A stretch of DNA of 35,771 nucleotides from Lachnospiraceae bacterium (GTDB lineage: Bacteria > Bacillota > Clostridia > Lachnospirales > Lachnospiraceae): the NCBI GenBank assembly GCA_017479285.1, contig JAFVCL010000054.1:1-35771 (forward strand), given 5' to 3'. Below, piece by piece: positions 1 to 7,737 of this stretch. A program made the translations under genes and the position numbers. Numbering within the stretch: the stretch's first letter is position 1; each line of letters starts with the position of its first letter. A model generated the notes under the pieces. The model did no database searches. It had not been told where the DNA came from and was given only the letters and a program-made list of their open reading frames with translations.

Positions 1-150
1 CGCTCCCCTCCAGAGCGCATTGTAGCAGAGACTTAGAAATTCGTGGAACATTTCACCGGAGCGTTATCTCCGCGACGGAAATACAATATACCCTCGCGGT
101 GAGAAAATGGTGTTAGTCAGAAAAACTACAAATTATCAGAGGAGAATGAA

Positions 151-2013
151 ATGCTTAGATTACCCGGAATTTTTAAGGAACATGCAGTTTTACAGAGGGA
201 TAGAGAGATTAAGATCTGGGGAGAGAGTAGTGAAGAAATGGTTTACATAAGTATTGAAAATGGCTCGGATAAAGAATTATGTAAACTAAACAGTGAGGTA
301 TCCGAGGGTAAATTTGTATTCCGCATCGGACCATACTCCGCAGGGGGACCATACAGGGTAAGGATCTGGAATGAAGGCAAAGACGAGGAGATTGTTTTAG
401 GTGATGTTTACTTCGGTGATGTCTATATAGCCGGCGGTCAGTCGAACATGGAGCTTGAGCTCCAAAACAGCAGGGATGGCAAAGAGGAAGTTGAAAAGAG
501 TAGTGATCCCCATATAAGGTTTTACTATACGCCCAAGGTGGCATGGGTCGGAGAGGAACTTGAGGAAGCAGAAAGAAAATCGGTCTGGGAAAAGTGTGAA
601 CCCGGAAAGACCGCCTGCTGGTCTGCCGTGGGATATTATTTCGCGAAGGCGCTCAGTGAGGAGCTTAACGGAAGGGATGATTCCCTGTGGCCTGACAATG
701 GAGATGACAGCAGGGTTCAAAGTGACTCGGGGGAGAACGCTTTAACAAAGCCGGATTCCGGGGTTATGATAGGTATAATAGGCTGTAACTGGGGAGGAAC
801 CAGCGCATCCGCCTGGATGAGCAGGGAAAAGCTACTTGAGTATCCGGAGACGGCTGCTTATGTGGAAAGTTATGATAAAAAGACGGAGGGTCAGTCCCTT
901 GACGAATACCTGAAAGAACTTGAAGAGTATGAGGTTTACCAGGCAGAATTTGATAAAAATGTGGGAAATTACTACATGACTGCCGAAAACCCCAGCTGGG
1001 ATGAGGCTATAAGGTTATTCGGAGAAAACCGCTATCCAGGTCCTATGGGACCGAGAAACTGGACAAGACCGGCGGGGCTGTACGAGAGTATGTTAAAAAG
1101 GATCGCTCCCTATGGCATCTGCGGTGTCCTGTGGTATCAGGGAGAGGATGATGACAACAGACCTTACACCTATAAACGGCTTCTTACTTCTTTGACCGAG
1201 CAGTGGAAAGCGGACTTTGAAAATCCGGAGCTTCCCTTTTATATAGTCCAGCTCCCGAGATTTGTAAATGAAGGGGAGGAGGATGACAAAAACTGGCCTT
1301 TTTTGAGGGAGGCTCAAAGCGATGTATGCAATGAAAATGAAGGCTTCGGACTTGCGGTTATATTGGAGAGCGGAGAATACCACAATATCCATCCTTTGAA
1401 TAAAGAGACCGTTGGTTACAGACTTGCGTTTCAGGCTCTATACAGATACTATGGATTATATGGGGAGTGGGATGCCTGCGGACCAAGTCTAAAAAGCAGC
1501 TTTATTGAAGGTGACTCGGTATATTCAGAGCTTGCCTGCTGTGAGTCCGGGCTTGTAACCGATGGTGATGACGGATTTTTGGAAGATGTATATTTAAATG
1601 ATTATCTTCCCGGGGATTCCGGATTTGAAATTGCAGGAGATGACGGAGTTTACTATCCTGCGCGTGCGCAGTATGTAAGATATGAAAGTTCCGCATCCGT
1701 TGAAAGTCCGAAAGTCCGGAGGTCACTTGCTTCTGACGGGCAAAATGAGGCTTATGATGACGAGAATTACAGCTCGATTTATGATGACTACCCGGAGGAA
1801 GAAGAACTTACAGGTGGAACGGCAACCTTGAAGATTACTTCCGATAAGGTATCTGTCCCCAAGTACGCCAGATACTTCTGGAAAAACTACGGAAAGGTGA
1901 GGATTTTCGGAGCAAACGGAATTCCACTTGCACCATTCAGGACGAGCAGAGATGACGGAGCAAGGGCGGCCGGATCAAGGCAGGGAATGATTTTAGATTC
2001 TACAGACATATAA
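151..2013 (+). CDS. Sialate O-acetylesterase-like SGNH hydrolase
   Basis: A 620-residue protein that resembles the sialate O-acetylesterase/acetylesterase (SASA, SGNH) family, which removes acetyl groups from sugars. GQSNM at residues 96-100 carries the expected nucleophile Ser98; a WYQGE block lies near residues 328-332, and HNIHP at 411-415 offers the Asp/His-type block with His414 as the likely catalytic base. No signal peptide or membrane segment is seen, so it should act in the cytoplasm on imported oligosaccharides. The start is supported by GGAG at 141-144. About 150 residues at the C-terminus are rich in Asp, Glu and Tyr and look poorly conserved. It is followed after 28 bases by a GH26 gene, which suggests deacetylation of acetylated mannan or a similar hemicellulose fragment; the substrate is inference. 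Confidence 0.82.
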   Translation: MLRLPGIFKEHAVLQRDREIKIWGESSEEMVYISIENGSDKELCKLNSEVSEGKFVFRIGPYSAGGPYRVRIWNEGKDEEIVLGDVYFGDVYIAGGQSNMELELQNSRDGKEEVEKSSDPHIRFYYTPKVAWVGEELEEAERKSVWEKCEPGKTACWSAVGYYFAKALSEELNGRDDSLWPDNGDDSRVQSDSGENALTKPDSGVMIGIIGCNWGGTSASAWMSREKLLEYPETAAYVESYDKKTEGQSLDEYLKELEEYEVYQAEFDKNVGNYYMTAENPSWDEAIRLFGENRYPGPMGPRNWTRPAGLYESMLKRIAPYGICGVLWYQGEDDDNRPYTYKRLLTSLTEQWKADFENPELPFYIVQLPRFVNEGEEDDKNWPFLREAQSDVCNENEGFGLAVILESGEYHNIHPLNKETVGYRLAFQALYRYYGLYGEWDACGPSLKSSFIEGDSVYSELACCESGLVTDGDDGFLEDVYLNDYLPGDSGFEIAGDDGVYYPARAQYVRYESSASVESPKVRRSLASDGQNEAYDDENYSSIYDDYPEEEELTGGTATLKITSDKVSVPKYARYFWKNYGKVRIFGANGIPLAPFRTSRDDGARAAGSRQGMILDSTDI

Positions 2014-2041
2014 AAAACAAAAGTTACAAAGGGGAGATTTT

Positions 2042-3010
2042 ATGAGTAACAGGATTTTTACACCGGTAAATAAAAATGCGCAGGACTGCGTTAAGAAGGT
2101 CTTAAAGTATCTCTCGGATATTTCCGGAGATAAGATACTTACGGGGCAGCATACCCAGACAATGGCGATGGAGGAACTTGAAAGGATCCGGAGCGTTACC
2201 GGGAAAGAACCGGCGCTGCTTGGATTTGAGCTTTTATCATATTCTCCGAATATCAATTATCTTGATACGGATGAAGAGTGTATGAAAGAAGTTACGGAAA
2301 ATTACGGTACTCTAAAAAGAGCCTGGGAGTGGGCTGATAAAAAGGGTCTTATAACATTTACATGGCACTGGTTTTCTCCGCTCGGAGGCCGTTCCAAATC
2401 CTTCTTTACGGAGAATACGGATTTTGATGCGGGTAAAGCCGTGGTTTCCGGCACGGAGGAAAACAGAGCGCTTATCTCGGATATTGATTATATGGCCGGC
2501 CTGTTAAGGCCATTTTGCGATAAGCAGATACCTATCCTCTGGCGCCCTTTTCATGAAAGCGAGGGCGGATGGTTTTGGTGGGGTGCCAAGGGCGCGGAAA
2601 CCGTAAAAGAGCTTTGGCGCATTCTGTACAGGAGATTTACGGAGGTTCATAAACTCAATAATCTTATTTGGGTTTGGAACGGGACCGATGCCGAAAGGTA
2701 TCCCGGGGATGAATTTGCGGATATTATCTCGAGGGATATGTATCCGGAAAAGCATACGCATACAGCCTGCGAGAAGGAATACCTTGATCTTGAAAAGATC
2801 ACGGGAGAAAACAAAATAATGCTTATCGGTGAGATCGGATGCCTTCCGGATCCTTATATGATCCACGAAAAGAAGATAGGCTGGACTACATATATGACAT
2901 GGTCAAAGGATTTTTGTCTTACCGAAGAATTTACAACCTATGAACAGATGAAAAAGGTTTATGACAGTCCTTACGCTGTTACAAGGGACGGGCTGCCTGT
3001 ACTGTTTTAA
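2042..3010 (+). CDS. Glycoside hydrolase family 26 (mannanase-like)
   Basis: A 322-residue protein of the GH26 family, whose members are mostly endo-beta-1,4-mannanases or mannobiose-releasing enzymes. The block WRPFHE gives the likely acid/base Glu172 next to His171, and IGEIG gives the likely nucleophile Glu264; both are the family positions in the TIM barrel. Aromatic clusters (WHWFSP, GGWFWWG) would line the sugar subsites. There is no signal peptide, carbohydrate-binding module or anchor, so the enzyme is probably intracellular and acts on imported oligosaccharides. GGGGAGA just upstream of the ATG is a good ribosome site. The gene is probably co-transcribed with the esterase upstream. 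Family is secure; beta-mannan as the substrate is inferred from the family and not shown. Confidence 0.88.
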   Translation: MSNRIFTPVNKNAQDCVKKVLKYLSDISGDKILTGQHTQTMAMEELERIRSVTGKEPALLGFELLSYSPNINYLDTDEECMKEVTENYGTLKRAWEWADKKGLITFTWHWFSPLGGRSKSFFTENTDFDAGKAVVSGTEENRALISDIDYMAGLLRPFCDKQIPILWRPFHESEGGWFWWGAKGAETVKELWRILYRRFTEVHKLNNLIWVWNGTDAERYPGDEFADIISRDMYPEKHTHTACEKEYLDLEKITGENKIMLIGEIGCLPDPYMIHEKKIGWTTYMTWSKDFCLTEEFTTYEQMKKVYDSPYAVTRDGLPVLF

Positions 3011-3077
3011 GAGGAAGTACTGCAAAAAAATGTCTGTTTGTTACTGCTGCAAATCAGGGAGAGAAGGAGAAAGACAG

Positions 3078-3512
3078 ATGGCGGGAATTGATGTGTTTTT
3101 TGGAACAATGAATCCGGTAAACTTTAAGGAAAAGGGGTGCGATACCGAGTTTTCCGCGCGTATAACAGGCTATTTCGAAATAGAAGAATGCCCGGAAGAA
3201 AAATTCGGGCAGACAGACGAAGAAAGAAGGGTCAATCTAAAGAAGTTAGGGGTTAAAATGCTCACCGCCCGTCTTGAGCGCTGGCATGAGGTCGGAAAGA
3301 TCCTGACCGGTGACGGAAGCAGGGAACTGGAAAGGATGCTTACTGCCGATCTTGAAGCGGAGGGTATAAAAGGTTTTGCAAAAATAAAAACCATCAGTAT
3401 TCCGGATGAAGTAAACGGGCTTTATGAGGAGCAAATAGTCAAGCCCTATATGGATGCCGTAAACAAAAAAACGGCGCGAGGAGTTAGAAAGGAAACTGGA
3501 GGACGCTTATGA
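3078..3512 (+). CDS. N-terminal half of frameshifted SPFH/zinc-ribbon-like protein
   Basis: This frame encodes 144 residues starting MAGIDVFFG and ends soon after an A7 run at 3465-3471. The last 14 or so codons (TARGVRKETGGRL) look non-coding, whereas the +1 frame right after the A run reads RREELERKLEDAYEPHG and continues into the next gene. I therefore read it as the first half of one ~364-residue protein that is split by a one-base insertion. The start at 3078 follows a purine-rich GGAGAAAG ribosome site; an in-frame ATG at 3030 is possible but lacks a well placed site. The sequence is mainly helical and charged and resembles, loosely, the core of SPFH/virion-core-like proteins. Function is unknown. 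Confidence 0.6.
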   Translation: MAGIDVFFGTMNPVNFKEKGCDTEFSARITGYFEIEECPEEKFGQTDEERRVNLKKLGVKMLTARLERWHEVGKILTGDGSRELERMLTADLEAEGIKGFAKIKTISIPDEVNGLYEEQIVKPYMDAVNKKTARGVRKETGGRL

Positions 3513-3561
3513 GCCCCACGGTCCGCTCAAGGAATTCTGTTACAATCTTGTTTTTCACGGT

Positions 3562-4170
3562 ATGATGGCCGGAACAGCTTCGGGCCACAGGAGAGCAGTT
3601 GAATGGAAAAATGACGGCACGGTTATTTACACTTCCGATTACACCAACGGGTCGAAAAAAATATATAGTGTAAAGCCGGAAGCTGCTCAAAAGCTGACGG
3701 ATTTTGCACAAAGAAAGCTTGCCCCGCTTGCCGGGCTTAATATAAAGCCTTCTCAGGTTTATGATGCTTTTACGGGTGCAAGCGTAGTTATGACCTTTGA
3801 CGACAGCGGTATCGGAGGGGATGCAGACAACACGATTTTTTTAAACCTCGGTGCAAGCGGATTAACCTTTAAAGAGATAGAAGACAAAATAAAAATGCTT
3901 CTTGAGGAGTGTGAAAATAGCGGTGATATCATCAGCAGCGGAAATTCTGAGCACTCCGGCAGTATACCGGGATTTATGGGGAGATCCATGATGGATGGTG
4001 TCAGGGGTATGGATAATCCCCTGGGACAGCCCGGGAATCCGCCTGCTATTCCGCCCATGGGGATGGGAATGGGTATGGTAAAGACTCCGGAACCCGGGAA
4101 ATGGGTTTGCTCCTGCGGAAGTGAGAATACAGGTAAGTTCTGTACCGAATGCGGTAAACCGAGGGCCTGA
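3562..4170 (+). CDS. C-terminal half of frameshifted zinc-ribbon protein
   Basis: The open frame runs from 3463, but its first ATG is at 3562. Codons 3472-3561 encode a plausible continuation of the upstream gene (RREELERKLEDAYEPHG, then LKEFCYNLVFHG), so this is best seen as the 3' part of the same gene shifted by one base. The protein ends with a Met/Gly/Pro-rich linker (PPMGMGMGM) and a C-terminal zinc ribbon, WVCSCGSENTGKFCTECG, whose CxC and CxxC pairs would bind one zinc. This tail is common on SPFH/virion-core-like proteins of Firmicutes. No ribosome site precedes 3562, so independent translation seems unlikely. Either the gene is broken, the base count of the A run is a sequencing error, or slippage restores the frame. 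Confidence 0.6.
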   Translation: MMAGTASGHRRAVEWKNDGTVIYTSDYTNGSKKIYSVKPEAAQKLTDFAQRKLAPLAGLNIKPSQVYDAFTGASVVMTFDDSGIGGDADNTIFLNLGASGLTFKEIEDKIKMLLEECENSGDIISSGNSEHSGSIPGFMGRSMMDGVRGMDNPLGQPGNPPAIPPMGMGMGMVKTPEPGKWVCSCGSENTGKFCTECGKPRA

Positions 4171-4220
4171 AAACCTGACGCAAAATTTAAGAAATCATGA
4201 GCAATATTTGAGAAATTTGT

Positions 4221-4249
4221 TTGTGTTTCAAATACAGGTGTGTTATAAT
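4221..4249 (+). promoter_or_regulatory. Promoter of the surface-protein gene
   Basis: TTGTGT at 4221-4226, a 17-base spacer and a perfect TATAAT at 4244-4249, preceded by TGT at 4241-4243 (extended -10). Transcription should start near 4256, which leaves a leader of about 95 bases holding two small GC hairpins (CCGC/GCGG and GGCG/CGCC) before the GGAGG at 4337-4341. Confidence 0.75.
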
Positions 4250-4351
4250 TCCATTTGGTCGGGTTCGTTCTGATCATTTGGTATTATCCGCGCAGAGCGG
4301 TTAATATAAATAGGCGTAAAGCGCCACCACAATATAGGAGGAAAAAAGAAT

Positions 4352-6169
4352 ATGAAAAAGTTGTGGAAGAAAGTTCTTTCTTCTGCGATGGCTGCAATGC
4401 TCTCATTGGCCGGGCTTTCCATGCTCCCTGCCATGAGCACTGTTTCCAATGCGGAAGAAGCAACTTACGGAGAAGAGTTCACTGCTTACATCGGCTTTGG
4501 CGGAGATGCGGCAGAAGAGAACGATTGGGGCCTCCAGTACAATGACCCCGAGAATGCCGGAAATGCCGGTGACATCGTAGCTACAAATGCTACTCTTAAG
4601 GTTGGCGATACCGTCACTATCGCTCTTGAATTCCCTTCAGCAGTTGTAAATACATGGTGGATGGCACCTGTTCTTGCACTTCCTGAGGACGCAGGCGTTA
4701 CAGCCGTTGATGCAGAGGTTTCACTTAAGATCGACGGAGAAGATGTAGCCATTGACGCAGCAGCAGGAGATGCCTGGTGGGTTGAAGCTACCGGTGATTA
4801 CGCAGGAGCAGTTCGTCTTGCAGGCGGCTTTAACGAGTGGGGAGCACAGTATATCGCTGAGCCCGCAGGCTTTACCAAGGTTGAGTACACAATTACCGTT
4901 AAGGACATCAAGACAGGCGCATCTGAGGCACTTGAAGCTTCCGATTATGCCGGAACCTCAACTCTCTATATAGGCTTTGGCGGAGATGCGGCAGAGGAGA
5001 ACGATTGGGGTCTCCAGTACAATGATCCCGCAAACGCAGGAAATGCAGGCGATATCACCGCTGTAAACGCAGAGGGTCTTAAGGTTGGTGATACGGTTTC
5101 CGTTTCTCTTGAGTTCGCTGCTCCCGTTGTAAATGTATGGTGGATGGCACCCGTTCTTGTGCTTGATGATGCGGAAGCCACAGCAGTAAGCGTTGACGCA
5201 ACTGTAGCACTCAAGATCGATGATGCGGATGTTGCAATCGACGCAGCAGCAGGAGATGCCTGGTGGGCAGAGGGCACCGGTGATTATGCGAACGCACTTC
5301 GCCTTGCAGGCGGCTTTAACGAGTGGGGCGCACAGTATATCGCTGAGCCTTCAGGCTTCTCAAAGGTTGAGTACACCGTTACCATTAACTCAATCCAGGT
5401 AGGCACTCCCGCAGCAGCAGAGGAGGAAGCAGTTCAGACCGAGCCTGTAGACCTTGGCGGAACCTACAATGCTTACATCGGACTTCAGGGACCTAAGTAC
5501 ACCTTCCGTGATGCTTATGATAACGAAGCTACCGGATTCGGTACTGATTTCTTTAATCAGCTCACCTTCCAGGGAGATACCGCTGAGAAGACTTCCGTAC
5601 CCGCAACATTCAACGATGTACAGATCGCCGGTAACGGAACCTACACCGTAGGCGCTACCGATATAGCATGGCCCGATGACGAGTTCTCCGATCAGGACTA
5701 CATGAACCTTATCTTCTTCTCAACCGATATCCCTAACAGCGGTGAGATCACAATAAGCGATGTTGTCCTTAAGATCAACGGAAGCGAAGTAAGTGACATC
5801 AATCCTCAGTTCGAGGAGGGAAGCGCTCATATGCAGTGCAACATCCAGAACATCTGGGTAGATGAGCTTAAGACCATCGGTTATTATGGAGTTCCCTTCA
5901 GCAGCATCGAGATAAGCTTCACCGTAAGCGGATTCAATTATGATGCAGCAGTAGCAGAGGAGCCCGCAGCTGAGCCCGCTGAAACAACCGAGCCTGCTGC
6001 AGAGTCAACCACCGAAGAAGCTCCCGCAGCTTCCTCAGGATGCTCTTCATCAAGCGCTGAGCTTATCGGAACTCCCGCAAACAACACCGACTTTGCAGGT
6101 GTATTCGGCTTTGCCGCTATCGCAGCAGTCGGAGTAGCAGTTGTTACACTTATCAAGAAGTTCAGATAA
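4352..6169 (+). CDS. Secreted, membrane-anchored tandem-module surface protein
   Basis: A 605-residue protein of no family I recognise. It has a signal peptide (positive start, hydrophobic core, probable cleavage after VSNA at residue 34). Two near-identical modules follow, each beginning YIGFGGDAAEENDWGLQYND at residues 46 and 206; each carries Trp-rich blocks (WWMAPVL, GDAWW, FNEWGAQYI). A third, divergent module begins YIGLQG near 375. Then come a Pro/Ala/Glu/Thr-rich stalk (about 535-570) and a C-terminal membrane helix (about 581-601) ending KKFR; no LPXTG motif is present. The repeated exposed Trp residues suggest carbohydrate binding, which is inference. It has its own extended -10 promoter, a good GGAGG site and a strong terminator, and lies just upstream of a sugar importer, so it may hold glycan at the cell surface for that importer. 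Confidence 0.85.
   Translation: MKKLWKKVLSSAMAAMLSLAGLSMLPAMSTVSNAEEATYGEEFTAYIGFGGDAAEENDWGLQYNDPENAGNAGDIVATNATLKVGDTVTIALEFPSAVVNTWWMAPVLALPEDAGVTAVDAEVSLKIDGEDVAIDAAAGDAWWVEATGDYAGAVRLAGGFNEWGAQYIAEPAGFTKVEYTITVKDIKTGASEALEASDYAGTSTLYIGFGGDAAEENDWGLQYNDPANAGNAGDITAVNAEGLKVGDTVSVSLEFAAPVVNVWWMAPVLVLDDAEATAVSVDATVALKIDDADVAIDAAAGDAWWAEGTGDYANALRLAGGFNEWGAQYIAEPSGFSKVEYTVTINSIQVGTPAAAEEEAVQTEPVDLGGTYNAYIGLQGPKYTFRDAYDNEATGFGTDFFNQLTFQGDTAEKTSVPATFNDVQIAGNGTYTVGATDIAWPDDEFSDQDYMNLIFFSTDIPNSGEITISDVVLKINGSEVSDINPQFEEGSAHMQCNIQNIWVDELKTIGYYGVPFSSIEISFTVSGFNYDAAVAEEPAAEPAETTEPAAESTTEEAPAASSGCSSSSAELIGTPANNTDFAGVFGFAAIAAVGVAVVTLIKKFR
4487..5440 (+). repeat. Two tandem 480-bp coding repeats
   Basis: The module starting at 4487 is repeated from 4967, an offset of exactly 480 bases (160 codons). 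The first 90 bases and the GDAWW to AQYIAEP segment are the most alike in DNA sequence, with mostly synonymous differences, which points to fairly recent duplication or conversion. The third module from about 5474 is far more divergent. Confidence 0.85.
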
Positions 6170-6190
6170 GATTATCCGATAAAAAATATA

Positions 6191-6230
6191 AAAAAAGAGT
6201 CTGTACCGATTGTGGTACAGACTCTTTTTT
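6191..6230 (+). terminator. Strong intrinsic terminator of the surface-protein gene
   Basis: GAGTCTGTACC (6197-6207) pairs perfectly with GGTACAGACTC (6214-6224) around a 6-base loop, with an A run before and a T run (6225-6230) after. The A/T flanks make it potentially bidirectional. Confidence 0.92.
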
Positions 6231-6238
6231 GGTATAAT
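6210..6238 (+). promoter_or_regulatory. Promoter of the lplB operon, overlapping the terminator
   Basis: TTGTGG at 6210-6215, a 17-base spacer and TATAAT at 6233-6238 with TGG at 6230-6232 (extended -10). The -35 box lies in the loop and right arm of the preceding terminator. Predicted start of transcription is near 6245. Confidence 0.7.
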
Positions 6239-6241
6239 AAA

Positions 6242-6278
6242 ATTGAGTGTTTATGTATAAAAAAACAAGACGCTCAAT
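6242..6278 (+). promoter_or_regulatory. 5'-end stem-loop next to the lplB ribosome site
   Basis: ATTGAGTGT (6242-6250) can pair with ACGCTCAAT (6270-6278), nine pairs with one G-U. The right arm ends directly at the GGAGG (6279-6283). It would form near the 5' end of the message and may affect stability or translation; the role is inference. Confidence 0.5.
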
Positions 6279-6289
6279 GGAGGATGAAA

Positions 6290-7723
6290 ATGAAATATGA
6301 AGTAACCACGAGGGAAAAGCGGAGCGAGGGCTTTTTCTGGGTACAGCGGATAGCTACTTTTCTGGCTGTTTTTCTGCTGTTTTTTCCGCAGGTTTCCCCA
6401 ACAAGAATCACATCCCTTATCGGGAAAAATGTATCCCTGTTTACTTCTGCGGTTTCTTACGGAAGCCTTACTTCCGAGATGGGCAGAGCGCTTGACAGAG
6501 AGTGGATTTCCTACGGCTCTGTTACCCTGCTTTACATCGGGGCGCTTTTGATGCTGGTTGGTATTATTGCGGGCATCGTAGCCGCATGTACCTCACTCGG
6601 CAATCTGAGGCTTAAAAAGTTCGGCGCTCCCTTTGGACTCGGAGGATCGCTTGGAGTAGCCGGCGGACTTGTGCTTATCTATGTTTCGTATCTGCAGATC
6701 TCGGCTACCGACAGACCCGAGAAGGTGGAGCCCATGTTCCCCACGGGCTTCTATATCTATGCTGTGCTTACCCTGCTTATGATTGTAGCGGCAATCGCAG
6801 TTATGATAATGCTCCCCGCCGCGGACAAAAAAGAGAAGTATTATATGGAGCCCAAGTATAAGCTGTTCCTTATGTTCCTTCCCTTTGCGATGCTCTGCTT
6901 CGTGTTTGCTTACCTTCCTCTTTACGGGTGGAGATACGCTTTCTTTGATTATTCCGCGGGAGGTACGCTGTCAGCCGATAATTTTGTGGGCTTTAAGTGG
7001 TTTACCATGCTCTTTGAGAACGATGCGACAAAGGCGGATATCGTAAGAGTGCTCCGCAATACCCTCGTTATGTCGGGACTCGGTATCGCCACGAGCTGGC
7101 TTCCCATGGCCTTTGCCATATTCCTTAACGAGATTAAGGTGGGCTGGTTTAAGAGAATCGTCCAGACCTTTACAACCATCCCGAACTTTATTTCATGGGT
7201 TCTCGTTTACGCCATAGCTCTTGCCATCTTTTCCACCGACGGATTTATCAATACAGCCTTCGGAGGTAATACCAATTACCTTATGGGCAACGATCTTATC
7301 TGGCTTAAGATGCTTGCATGGGGCACATGGAAGGGCATCGGATGGAGCGCGATCATTTATATCGCCGGCATCTCCGGTATCGACCAGCAGCTATACGAGG
7401 CTGCCACGGTGGACGGTGCGGGACGCTTCCAGAAGATGTGGCATGTTACCGTTCCGGGACTTCTGCCCACATATTTTGTTATGCTCCTTATGAGCGTTGC
7501 GAATGTTCTTTCAAACGGAATGGATCAGTACTTCGTATTCCAGAACGCCCAGAACACCTCAACTATCCAGGTGCTTGACCTTTATGTTTATACCCTCGGT
7601 ATTACAAAGGGTAATATTCCTCTTTCCACCGTTATCGGTATGGTCAAGTCCGTTGTCAGTGTCGTACTTCTCTTCGGAGCCAACGGAATATCCAAGGCTA
7701 TCCGTGGCGAGAGTATCGTGTAA
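6290..7723 (+). CDS. lplB: Sugar ABC transporter permease, LplB type with N-terminal extension
   Basis: A 477-residue membrane permease of the LplB branch of carbohydrate ABC importers. From about residue 188 it has the usual permease (YKLFLMFLPFAMLCFVF, then the EAA loop near 366-393, EAATVDGAG...VTVPGLLP). The first ~185 residues are extra: they hold four further predicted membrane helices (about 21-38, 80-100, 115-136, 154-175), which normal LplB proteins of about 300 residues lack. The start at ATG 6290 is chosen because GGAGG at 6279-6283 is six bases upstream; the ATG at 6284 is too close. It is followed after 14 bases by lplC. The ATPase is not encoded here; such importers usually share an MsmK-type ATPase. 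Confidence 0.88.
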   Translation: MKYEVTTREKRSEGFFWVQRIATFLAVFLLFFPQVSPTRITSLIGKNVSLFTSAVSYGSLTSEMGRALDREWISYGSVTLLYIGALLMLVGIIAGIVAACTSLGNLRLKKFGAPFGLGGSLGVAGGLVLIYVSYLQISATDRPEKVEPMFPTGFYIYAVLTLLMIVAAIAVMIMLPAADKKEKYYMEPKYKLFLMFLPFAMLCFVFAYLPLYGWRYAFFDYSAGGTLSADNFVGFKWFTMLFENDATKADIVRVLRNTLVMSGLGIATSWLPMAFAIFLNEIKVGWFKRIVQTFTTIPNFISWVLVYAIALAIFSTDGFINTAFGGNTNYLMGNDLIWLKMLAWGTWKGIGWSAIIYIAGISGIDQQLYEAATVDGAGRFQKMWHVTVPGLLPTYFVMLLMSVANVLSNGMDQYFVFQNAQNTSTIQVLDLYVYTLGITKGNIPLSTVIGMVKSVVSVVLLFGANGISKAIRGESIV

Positions 7724-7737
7724 GGAGGTGAGCGAAA

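Noticed and set aside
1-150. Possible gene end or regulatory RNA at the left border
   Set aside because: No open frame with a ribosome site, no clear promoter and only a small GGAG/CTCC hairpin; nothing can be supported.
3759-4277. 172-codon frame on the - strand over the zinc-ribbon gene
   Set aside because: Ser/Pro/Ile-rich shadow without ribosome site; the + strand carries the recognisable zinc ribbon.
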